From NCBI GenBank assembly GCA_028712475.1, contig JAQTQB010000007.1:89094-153093 (forward strand): a stretch of DNA of 64,000 nt. Direction: 5' to 3'. Both the position numbers and the translations under genes were made by a program. This document shows positions 26,307 to 34,544 of this stretch, piece by piece. The notes beneath the pieces are model-generated. The model was not told where the DNA came from, did no database searches, and saw only the letters and a program-made list of their open reading frames with translations. Positions within the stretch are counted from its first letter, which is position 1; each line of letters starts with the position of its first letter. This DNA is from Verrucomicrobiales bacterium (lineage in GTDB: Bacteria; Verrucomicrobiota; Verrucomicrobiia; Limisphaerales; UBA11358).

Positions 26307-28054
26307 TTCCTTTCCTCGCCTATCCGCTTGCCTTGATTGCGCTGGCTACCGTGCCGGCGCTCGCGGCGATTTACATACTGCGCAACCGCTATCGCCGACG
26401 GGACGTGTCCAGCCTGCTGCTCTGGAAATTCAATGTTCAATCCAAGGCCGGTGGCGCGAAAGTCCATCGTCTGCAACTTCCCCTGCTCTTCTTTCTGGAA
26501 CTGCTCATCCTGCTATTGCTGGTCACTGCGGCCACCGGGCCTCACTGGAAACTGCCGCAGTCCGTCCGCCCGCTCATCGTCATCCTGGATAACTCGTTTT
26601 CCATGCGTGCGCTGCATGCCGACGAGTCCACCCGGGCCAGGGCGGAGATCTTTCTGGAAAAGCTGTTCCAGCGCCAACCGCCACCGGCCACCCGCCTGAT
26701 TCTGGCCGGAAGCGAACCACGCCTGCTGGGGGCGCCGGTAAAAACCTGGGCAGAGGTGAAAGAGCTGTTGCGTCAGTGGCGTTGCTGGTCGCCCGATACG
26801 GCTTTGGATTCCGCCATCACGCTGGCCTCCGAACTTGGTAAACAGCAGGCGAACATTTTGATCCTGACCGATCAAAGACCCATCGATGAAAAAATCTCCA
26901 ATCCCCGTCTCGAATGGCATGCCTTCGGCTGGCCGGTGGAAAACGTGGCCATCGTCAACGCCTCGCGCACTGCGTTCGGCGATCAGGACCGCTGCCTGCT
27001 GGAGGTCGCTAATCTCTCCGCCACTCTGCACACGACCAAAATCCTCGTGCAGACCGGCACCAACGTGCCGCAATCGTTGCTAGCCGCGCTGGGTGCGCAG
27101 GACCGGCAACGCTTCGTTTTCAATATCCCGTCCGCCACGCCCTCGATCAGTGCCGTGTTGGAACCGGACGCGCTGGCGGAGGACAACGAAGTGCGCCTCC
27201 TTCCCCCGATCCGCAAACACATCCGCGTGCAGGTCGCACTGACCAATGAAGCGTTCAGCGACCTGGTCAATCGCACATTAGAGGCCACCGGTTTGCGCGC
27301 CACGCTTACCGAAAACCCCGAGCTCGTCATCCACGAGACCGATGCCGTGGTCAGCAGCAATTCGTGGAGCCTGCGCTGTCTCTTGCCGGCTGAAAGCACG
27401 GCGTTCACCGGGCCGTTTATCGTGGACAGCTCGCATCCGCTGGCCGAGGGCATCGCGCTGGAAGGCGTCATTTGGGCGGGCGCGATGATGACCAACACGC
27501 CTGGAGAAGTGCCGGTGATCCTCGCCGGCAACACGCCCCTGTTGTCGTTGCGCGATGACGCGTTCAGCCGCCGCCATCTTACTTTGAATTTGAATCCGCA
27601 GCTGTCCACGCTGACCAGCACGCCGGATTGGCCGATTCTGTTTTGGAATCTTTTGAAATGGCGGGCTGTGGAATCCCCGGGGCTCAAGGAAAGCAATGCC
27701 CGGCTCGGTTCGGAAGTGATTTTAAAAACCACAGGCGAACCTGTCACCATCAACTTGCCGGATGGCACGGTGAATACATTCCCAAAAACCGCCGACCAGA
27801 TTTCCATTGAAACGCCGTTGCCTGGAATCTATTCGGTCAGTATGGGCCAGACGACCAACAGTTTCGCGGTCAATCCGCTGGCCGCCGATGAATCGGATTT
27901 GTCCGTCAGTGTCACCGGTCAATGGGGCGCCTGGGGCACCGACAGTGAACGACGGATGGAAGAAGCGTCGCTGGTCTGGATTTTCGGATTGGCCGCGCTC
28001 GGCTTGCTGGCTTTGCATCTCTATCTGCTGGCCGCAGGGAAAGGAGGCCGCTGA
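26303..28054 (+). CDS. BatA/vWA domain membrane protein
   Basis: This 583-residue protein has the BatA-type N-terminus: a membrane helix at about 5-27 with a basic RNRYRRRD stretch, a second helix at about 58-78, then a vWA domain starting VILDNSFSM (Asp96, an intact MIDAS). A beta-rich region follows and a last helix lies near the C-terminus (about 552-578). In Bacteroides and other phyla Bat proteins help cope with aerotolerance or envelope stress; the role here is inferred only from the operon. Confidence 0.88.
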   Translation: MIPFLAYPLALIALATVPALAAIYILRNRYRRRDVSSLLLWKFNVQSKAGGAKVHRLQLPLLFFLELLILLLLVTAATGPHWKLPQSVRPLIVILDNSFSMRALHADESTRARAEIFLEKLFQRQPPPATRLILAGSEPRLLGAPVKTWAEVKELLRQWRCWSPDTALDSAITLASELGKQQANILILTDQRPIDEKISNPRLEWHAFGWPVENVAIVNASRTAFGDQDRCLLEVANLSATLHTTKILVQTGTNVPQSLLAALGAQDRQRFVFNIPSATPSISAVLEPDALAEDNEVRLLPPIRKHIRVQVALTNEAFSDLVNRTLEATGLRATLTENPELVIHETDAVVSSNSWSLRCLLPAESTAFTGPFIVDSSHPLAEGIALEGVIWAGAMMTNTPGEVPVILAGNTPLLSLRDDAFSRRHLTLNLNPQLSTLTSTPDWPILFWNLLKWRAVESPGLKESNARLGSEVILKTTGEPVTINLPDGTVNTFPKTADQISIETPLPGIYSVSMGQTTNSFAVNPLAADESDLSVSVTGQWGAWGTDSERRMEEASLVWIFGLAALGLLALHLYLLAAGKGGR

Positions 28055-28055
28055 A

Positions 28056-30896
28056 ATGTTCACCCTCTTCCAACCTGTCTGGCTGCTGATGCTCATTCCA
28101 TTGGCAGCAGCGTGGTTCATCTGGCCGCTGCCGAACCGCGGGCTGATGCTCCTTCGCGCGGTAGTGTTTGCGGTCATCGTGCTCGCGCTGGCGCAACTGG
28201 CCCTCCGCTTGCCTGACCGCGCCGGCACGGTGATCGTGGTGGCCGACCGTAGCGAGTCCATGCCGGACAAGGCCGCCACGTCGGAAAAGGAGATCATCGG
28301 TCTGCTTCACAAATCCATGGGCGCCCGCGATCAGTTGGGCGTGGTAGCTTTCGGACGCGAAGCGGTCATTGAACAATCCCCGCAACGTGGCGAATTTGGC
28401 GGGTTCAACGCCCGGGTCGGGGCGGATCATTCCAGCTTGAACAACGCGATAGAATCCGCGCTTGCGCTCATTCCGCCCGACGGCGGCGGGCGCATCCTGA
28501 TTTTGTCCGATGGCAAATGGACTGGCAAAGATCCCTCGGCCGCCGCCGCCCGCGCTGCCGGGCGCGGTGTGGCCGTGGATTACCGCCTGTTCGCGCGGCC
28601 GCAGGTCGGTGATGTAGCGATCCAATCGTTTCTCACGCCGGAATCGGTGTTGCCCGGCCAGGCATTTGTCTTGAGCGCGTGGATGCTGTCACCGGTGGAA
28701 CAGGAAATCCAATATCAACTCCGGCGAGGCGATGTGATCCTTTCCTCGGGCACAAAACAGATCGCCGCCGGACAGAACCGGCTCCTGTTCCGCGACCGCG
28801 CCGCCAAAGCCGGTGTCAATGAATACACCATCACCATCCAAGGGGTGCAGGCCGATCCGATCCCGGAAAACAACCAGGCCCGCGCCCTCGTCGCCGTGGA
28901 AGGCTCGCGCCCGGTGTTGGTGGTTTCGTCGGCGGGCGAAAATTCCGGGCTGGTGAAATTGCTGCGTAATGGCGGCATGGACGTCATCGGTAAAACACCC
29001 GTGCAATGCCATTGGACATTGGAAGAGTTGTCACAATACGCCGCGGTGATCCTGGAAAATGTTCCGGCCGGCCAGATCGGCACGAGCAGCATGGAAACGC
29101 TGGCGTCCTGGGTCGAGGAGACGGGCGCGGGGCTGGCAATGACCGGCGGCCAGAAATCCTACGGCCCGGGCGGATATTTCAAATCACCACTGGAACGCAT
29201 CATGCCGGTCTCGATGGAAATGCGGCGTGAACATCGGAAAATGTCGCTGGCCATCTCCGTGGCACTGGACCGTTCCGGCAGCATGGCCGCCCCGGCGGGC
29301 GGCGGGCGCATGAAGATGGATCTGGCCGACCTCGGCACGGTGCAGGTGCTTGATCTACTTTCGCCGATGGATGAAATCGGCGTCATCGCCGTGGACAGTT
29401 CGCCGCACGAAATCGTGCCGATGGGCACGGTGGAACACAACGCCGGGTCGCGCAGCAAGATTCTGGGAATCGATTCCATGGGCGGCGGCATTTTCATCTA
29501 CGAAGCACTCGTTGCCGCCGCACGTCAGATCTCCACCGCCAAGGCTCAAACCAAACACATCATCCTGTTCGCCGACGCGGCGGATTCCGAGGAGCCTGGC
29601 GATTACAAAACGCTCATCGAAAAGATGCGCGAATCCGACATCACCGTGAGCGTCGTCGGCCTCGGCACGGAACGCGACAGCGACGCCGAACTGCTCAAGG
29701 ACATCGCGCAACGCGGCGGCGGGGATTGCTACTTCAGCGACAACCCGGACGAAATCCCGCGCCTGTTCGCCCAGGACACGTTCACCGTCGCGCGCAGCAC
29801 GTTTGTGGATCAGCCCACGGCGTTTCAATTCACCGCCGGTTATTCATTGCTCGGCGCACAGCCTGCCGCCGCCCCGCCGCAGCTCGGCGGTTACAACCTG
29901 TGCTACATCCGTCCGCAGGCGAATCTGGCGGCGGCGACCAGTGACGAATACACCGCGCCGGCGGTCGCCTCGTGGAACGCGGGCAACGGGCGCGTCCTGT
30001 GTTTCCTGGGCGAAGCGGATGGAAAATTCAGCGGCGAATTCGCGACGTGGAATCAGGCCGGAGAATTTTACGCCACGCTCGCCCGCTGGGTGGCCGGCAA
30101 ACGCCAGCCGTTGCCCGACGACATGCTGCTCAGGCAGGAAGTGCGCGACGGCATCTGCCTCGTGCAACTGCACCTCGATCCCGAACGCAAGACCGATCCG
30201 TTTGCCACACTGCCCCGCTTGCGAATGCTCCACGGTCTGCCTGGGGCCGCGCCAGCCAGACAAAGTTTAACACTCCAATGGAAAAATGCCGACCTATTGG
30301 AAGCCGCCATTCCGATTGCCGGACGCGAAACCATTTTGAACACAGTCGAGATCGCCGGACAACAACCCGTCACACTGCCGCCCGCGTGCCTGCCATATTC
30401 GCCGGAATTTGCCCCCTACCAGCCGGGACGCGGCGCGGCAACGCTCGCTCAAATTTCAACCACCACCGGCGGCAAGGAACGCGTTGAAACCTCCAAGATC
30501 TGGGAGGAACTGCCGGTGAAGTCGCGCTACGTCGAACTCGCGCCGTGGCTGTTGGTCGCCGCGGCCATTTTACTTCTGCTCGAAATCCTGGAACGCCGCA
30601 CGGGCTGGTTCTCGCGCATGTTCCGACGCAAACCCGCCGTCGCTCAGACTGCCGGTGAAGAGTCAGAAGTTTCGCAACCGACCGTCGCCAGAAAGCCCAT
30701 CTTCCCGTGGCTCGTGCACAAGTCCGCCCGCCCAAAAACATCGCCGATAACGACCGCACAGAAACCCGTTGCACCTTCTGCCTCCACTCCTGCGGTAGGA
30801 AAACCCGCAGCCGGCAAACCGAGCGCCGATTCGGCCATTGATTCGCTGCGCAAGGCCCGCGAACGCGCCAGCCGCCGCACGGACAAGAGTCCGTAG
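28056..30896 (+). CDS. Large membrane protein with two vWA domains
   Basis: The protein has 946 residues from the ATG at 28056, one base after the stop of the previous gene, whose last codons hold AAAGGAGG as a strong ribosome binding site. Two membrane helices at about 6-24 and 31-50 are followed by a vWA domain with DRSESM (Asp64). A glutamine-amidotransferase-like region comes next (about 280-400) and then a second vWA domain with ALDRSGSM (Asp405). Another helix at about 823-845 precedes a Pro/Ala/Lys-rich tail. It closes the MoxR operon. Confidence 0.85.
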   Translation: MFTLFQPVWLLMLIPLAAAWFIWPLPNRGLMLLRAVVFAVIVLALAQLALRLPDRAGTVIVVADRSESMPDKAATSEKEIIGLLHKSMGARDQLGVVAFGREAVIEQSPQRGEFGGFNARVGADHSSLNNAIESALALIPPDGGGRILILSDGKWTGKDPSAAAARAAGRGVAVDYRLFARPQVGDVAIQSFLTPESVLPGQAFVLSAWMLSPVEQEIQYQLRRGDVILSSGTKQIAAGQNRLLFRDRAAKAGVNEYTITIQGVQADPIPENNQARALVAVEGSRPVLVVSSAGENSGLVKLLRNGGMDVIGKTPVQCHWTLEELSQYAAVILENVPAGQIGTSSMETLASWVEETGAGLAMTGGQKSYGPGGYFKSPLERIMPVSMEMRREHRKMSLAISVALDRSGSMAAPAGGGRMKMDLADLGTVQVLDLLSPMDEIGVIAVDSSPHEIVPMGTVEHNAGSRSKILGIDSMGGGIFIYEALVAAARQISTAKAQTKHIILFADAADSEEPGDYKTLIEKMRESDITVSVVGLGTERDSDAELLKDIAQRGGGDCYFSDNPDEIPRLFAQDTFTVARSTFVDQPTAFQFTAGYSLLGAQPAAAPPQLGGYNLCYIRPQANLAAATSDEYTAPAVASWNAGNGRVLCFLGEADGKFSGEFATWNQAGEFYATLARWVAGKRQPLPDDMLLRQEVRDGICLVQLHLDPERKTDPFATLPRLRMLHGLPGAAPARQSLTLQWKNADLLEAAIPIAGRETILNTVEIAGQQPVTLPPACLPYSPEFAPYQPGRGAATLAQISTTTGGKERVETSKIWEELPVKSRYVELAPWLLVAAAILLLLEILERRTGWFSRMFRRKPAVAQTAGEESEVSQPTVARKPIFPWLVHKSARPKTSPITTAQKPVAPSASTPAVGKPAAGKPSADSAIDSLRKARERASRRTDKSP

Positions 30897-30899
30897 TGG

Positions 30900-30918
30900 C
30901 ACAGGCGTCCCGCCTGTG
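30900..30918. repeat. Short hairpin repeat after the vWA operon
   Basis: cacaggcg-tcc-cgcctgtg is a perfect 8-bp inverted repeat. It lies 4 bases after the last stop codon of the operon and lacks a T run, so it is more likely a dispersed repeat than an intrinsic terminator. Nothing else is seen up to 31058. Confidence 0.55.
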
Positions 30919-31058
30919 TGTTTCAAGAGTGACGGCCTTCTATGGTGGAAACTCACGGGCGTTATCCCGTGCCAATATGCCTGCAACAACCATGAGCTGG
31001 CACTCCGAGATTTGCCGGCTCCGCGTTTTGTTTTTTGCTTTTCATTCTCAACTGTGTC

Positions 31059-31285
31059 GTGATTGCCTTGCTTGATTACGGCTCCAGCAACCTGCGCAGC
31101 GTCCACAAATCGCTGCTCACGGTCGGTGCAGACGTGCGCCTCGTGCAGCACCGAACGAAGAAGTTTGCGAAGATTTTCTAGCCGCGCTGGAAAAACAGCG
31201 GATTCCCGCCACGCTCCGCCGCGAAAAAGGCCATGACATTGACGCGGCATGCGGACAATTGCGGCTGAAGACGGAGCGCAAGCTG
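31059..31285 (+). pseudogene. Chimeric relic: start of hisH joined to end of rlmN
   Basis: Bases 31059-31148 closely match the first 90 bases of hisH (33165 onward), including the GTG start and the stretch caacctgcgcagcgt. From about 31149 to 31283 the sequence instead matches the last part of rlmN (about 18028-18160), including gaagaagtttgcgaagattt and the KGHDIDAACGQL coding region. The junction falls at ccgaacgaa, which resembles both parents. The joined frame stops after 40 codons, so no working protein is made from the GTG. Confidence 0.85.
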
Positions 31286-31314
31286 GCTGCGACGTGATCC
31301 GGCAATCGGTGCAA

Positions 31315-33063
31315 TCAGGGCAGAATGTAAATGTCAAACGACGTGGAATAATACACCCCGGCGGCCGGCCCGCCGCCAGCCACATAGATACGGTTGCCAC
31401 GCAATGCAGGGTAAATTCCGTGCCGGCCCGTGGGCATGGGCGTGCCCAGCCGCCAGGTGTTGGAAGCCACGTTGTAAATATCCACGCGGTTGTAAACGTG
31501 ATCCGGAGTCGCACCACTGCCGTTGACCGTCTCGCCGCCCATGATATAAAACTCGCCGTTATAATAGACGGCCTTGCCCATGCCGCCGCGCGCTTGTGGA
31601 AGCGGCGACAACGCGGAACCCGGATCGCTGCTGGATGCCCAGGTGTTGCCCGCCGGATCGTAGATCTGCACCGTGTTGTATCCATTGTCCGGCGCATTGC
31701 CAATGGCGCGGCCACCGAAGACGTAAAATTTACTGCCATCTGTGCCGGAGGCTGTGTGGTTCATTCCGACCGGCAGGGGTGGAAGGCTGGCCCAGGAGTT
31801 CAAGACCGGATCATACACGGCTGCCGCGTTGGTGTTGTAGCCGTTATTACTGCCGGAAATCACCCCCACGAGGCCTCCCGCAACGTATATTTTGCCATTG
31901 ATGACGGCCGAAGCGCACGACCCCGCAGGGTATGGCATTGGCGCACCGAGCGACCATCCATTGGTGGCCGGATCGTAAATCTGCACCTTCCCGTCTGAAT
32001 TGGCGTCACAGCCGCCGATGATGTAAAGCCGCCCGCCAAACACTTCTGCCGCGTGATGGTTTCCCGTGTAGGGCCGTTCTGGATTCAGAATGGTCCAGGT
32101 GTTGGACAGAATGTTGAAGACACGCATGGGCGAAGTGGTGGCAGGATTGAAGGCATCATACATTCCGGTGGCGTAGAGCTTGTCTCCAAGCCAGGCAGAT
32201 GTCATTTCCACCAGCGGAACCGGCAAGGACGTTCCGGTCTCCCACGAATTGGGCACGCCGTTGTAGGTAACTGTCAATTGCATGAATTGCTGCGATGCGG
32301 AAGTCAGCGGCGCATTGGCGCGGAACTTTTCCGTCACAAGGCCGGCGTTGGTTGAAACGGAAATCGGCCCGGTCACGACATTCGTTCCGGAAAACCAGTC
32401 CGTCAAATTGCTCGAAACATTGGCGCCAAACAGCACGTCAATGGCCGTTGCATTGCGGCTGTAGTTCAACGTCAGATAACTGTTCGTCAGGATCGTTTCG
32501 GTGCCGGCCGAGGACAAGTTGGCATTGTCTGGCAAAAGCGGCTGGTGGTTCAACGCATACTCGAAAAGGTTCACCATTCCGTCGGCGTCCGGATCCGCCG
32601 CCAAGCCGCTTACGGCCGCGTTGGTCAACAGCACCGGTGTGAAATTGGCAAGCTGCCACTGAACCAGCGGAGTGAACGTCGTGGCGCTGTTGGTTTTGGA
32701 ATAGGCCGAATTCCCGGCGCCATTGAAAGCACGCACCCGGAAATAATATTTGACTGCCGGATTCAGGTTCGTCGCGGCGAAGGCGATGACATTGGCGGAA
32801 GTGGTGGTGATTGCCGAGAACGCAATCCCGTCCGACGACTGCTCGACTTGGAACCCGAGTTCGTTCGAGGAATTGTCGTTCCAAGCGAGAATGATTTGCT
32901 GCGGGGATGCAGGGGTGGCAACCAGTCCGCCCGGTGCCGCAGGCTGACCCAAACATACCGCACCGCAGGCCAGCCAAGCCATCACGGATGCCCGCCAAAA
33001 AGCCCGACCGGAGGTGACGCTGACAGTTCTGACTTGGTCAGAAACCAATTGCTCTAATCGCAT
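31315..33063 (-). CDS. Secreted kelch-repeat protein with fibronectin III-like domain
   Basis: The protein has 582 residues from the ATG at 33063; longer in-frame starts would overlap hisH. An unusually long N-region precedes the hydrophobic signal segment (about 29-39, cleavage near GQPAA). Residues 40-130 resemble a fibronectin III domain (LAWNDNSSNELGFQVEQSS). A middle beta domain has the verrucomicrobial 'DPDADGMVNLFEYALN' segment. From about 300 there are five or six kelch blades (LYIIGGCDANSDGKVQIYDP, IYVAGG, FYVFGG, FYIMGG, IYVAGGG). It is probably surface-exposed; the ligand is unknown. Confidence 0.85.
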   Translation of the reverse strand: MRLEQLVSDQVRTVSVTSGRAFWRASVMAWLACGAVCLGQPAAPGGLVATPASPQQIILAWNDNSSNELGFQVEQSSDGIAFSAITTTSANVIAFAATNLNPAVKYYFRVRAFNGAGNSAYSKTNSATTFTPLVQWQLANFTPVLLTNAAVSGLAADPDADGMVNLFEYALNHQPLLPDNANLSSAGTETILTNSYLTLNYSRNATAIDVLFGANVSSNLTDWFSGTNVVTGPISVSTNAGLVTEKFRANAPLTSASQQFMQLTVTYNGVPNSWETGTSLPVPLVEMTSAWLGDKLYATGMYDAFNPATTSPMRVFNILSNTWTILNPERPYTGNHHAAEVFGGRLYIIGGCDANSDGKVQIYDPATNGWSLGAPMPYPAGSCASAVINGKIYVAGGLVGVISGSNNGYNTNAAAVYDPVLNSWASLPPLPVGMNHTASGTDGSKFYVFGGRAIGNAPDNGYNTVQIYDPAGNTWASSSDPGSALSPLPQARGGMGKAVYYNGEFYIMGGETVNGSGATPDHVYNRVDIYNVASNTWRLGTPMPTGRHGIYPALRGNRIYVAGGGPAAGVYYSTSFDIYILP

Positions 33064-33164
33064 AAGGACAACCAGCCGTGACTCTAACACAACAACCCAT
33101 TTATTCAACTCCACTGTGCCGATGCCCGGTTGCCAGACAGCCGGCAACCCTTTAGTCTGACGCC

Positions 33165-33785
33165 GTGATTGCATTACTCGACTACGGCTCCGGCAACCTG
33201 CGCAGCGTTCACAAATCGCTGCTCAAGGTCGGCGCGGACGTGCGCCTCGTGCAGCGACCGGACGAAATCGGCGATGCGCGGGCGATGGTGCTGCCCGGCG
33301 TCGGCGCGTTCGACGATTGCATCAACGCGCTGCGCAAACAGGAACTGCTCGAAGCTGCGCGCGAATTCATCCAGACCGGCAAACCGTTTCTCGGCATCTG
33401 CGTCGGCTATCAGGCGTTGTTTGAAAAGAGCGAGGAATTTAATTCCTGCGCCGCCGGACTTGGCGTTTTCAAAGGCAGCGTCGTCCGCTTCACGGAAAAG
33501 CCCGGACTCAAAATTCCCCAGATCGGCTGGAACCAGCTTGAAATCGTGCAGGCCGGTTGCCCGCTCTATCGCGGCATTGAGAGCGGCAGCTACGTTTATT
33601 TCGTCCACAGCTTTTATCCGCAGCCGGTGGATGCAGACATCGTCGCAACGCACACAGATTACGGCGGCAACTTCGCCTCCTCCGTCTGGCGCGACAATGT
33701 TTTTGCCACGCAGTTTCACCCGGAAAAAAGCCAGAAGGTCGGCCTGCAACTGCTGAAGAATTTTGTGGATATGGCGAAAGGTTAA
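33165..33785 (+). CDS. hisH: Imidazole glycerol phosphate synthase, glutamine amidotransferase subunit HisH
   Basis: This 206-residue class I glutaminase feeds ammonia to HisF in histidine synthesis. The nucleophile is Cys79 in GICVGYQ, and the His/Glu pair lies in TQFHPEKS near residue 185. It starts with GTG, and the N-terminal IALLDYGSGNLRSV is characteristic. No hisF or hisA is next to it in this window. Its first 90 bases are duplicated in the relic at 31059. Confidence 0.95.
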   Translation: MIALLDYGSGNLRSVHKSLLKVGADVRLVQRPDEIGDARAMVLPGVGAFDDCINALRKQELLEAAREFIQTGKPFLGICVGYQALFEKSEEFNSCAAGLGVFKGSVVRFTEKPGLKIPQIGWNQLEIVQAGCPLYRGIESGSYVYFVHSFYPQPVDADIVATHTDYGGNFASSVWRDNVFATQFHPEKSQKVGLQLLKNFVDMAKG

Positions 33786-33972
33786 GCACCCGCTGGCCTT
33801 GCCTTGATTTGGTGGGCAGGAGTTGTGTGATTGTGTGAGCCATGCCAGCACACATGAACACAACGAAAGCTGATCCCGCGCGGCATCGCCCATTTGGCGC
33901 GGGGATGGTGAAATTTCTCGATGCCCCCTTTCATCATTGAATTTTCTCCACGCCATCTCTAAATTACGCCCC

Positions 33973-34365
33973 ATGGAACAGTCGCAATTGATGCAGTATC
34001 TCCCGGTTCTCATGTTGATCGTCGTGGCCGTTGGCTTCGCGGCAGGCGTGCTCACGATCTCGGTTTTTCTCGGTCAAAGCGCCAAACGCACCAAGGCCAA
34101 AGACACGGCCTACGAATGCGGCGCGAATCCCATCGGCGAAAACAGCCCGCGCTTCTCGATCAAGTTCCATCTCGTGGCGATGCTGTTCATCCTGTTCGAT
34201 ATCGAAGTGGTTTTCCTGTATCCGTGGGCGGTCGTCTATCGCGACATGCTCGCCGATCACGCCACGCGGAACCTGATCCTGGGTTCGATGCTTTCGTTCA
34301 TGGCGATCTTGTTTGCCGGTTATGTTTACGCGCTGAAGAAAAAAGCGTTCGACTGGAAAAACTGA
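33973..34365 (+). CDS. nuoA: NADH-quinone oxidoreductase subunit A (NuoA)
   Basis: This 130-residue protein with three membrane helices has the NuoA hallmarks: the YECGANPIG loop containing the conserved Cys, FSIKFHLVAMLFILFDIEVV in the second helix with the conserved Asp and Glu, and LYPWAVVY. The ATG at 33973 fits the family length; a start at 33937 would only add 12 residues. No other nuo gene follows; the next gene is cardiolipin synthase. Confidence 0.93.
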   Translation: MEQSQLMQYLPVLMLIVVAVGFAAGVLTISVFLGQSAKRTKAKDTAYECGANPIGENSPRFSIKFHLVAMLFILFDIEVVFLYPWAVVYRDMLADHATRNLILGSMLSFMAILFAGYVYALKKKAFDWKN

Positions 34366-34544
34366 CGCGGCTGAATCAGTTCAATTTCAACTTCCGGCTG
34401 AACAATCCTCTCGCGCCAGTCGTCGCCAAAAAGAAACGCATCGTTCCAGCGTAAATTTATACGCCACTTTGCAGCCAAGGCGTCCGGATGGAATCCCATG
34501 GTAAATCTTGCGCGCAACCGCGCTTCCGTGGAAAGTAACCGCCG

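Noticed and set aside
30663..31739. 358-codon minus-strand frame across the operon end and the relic
   Set aside because: It joins antisense of three unrelated stretches (vWA tail, hisH/rlmN relic, kelch gene).
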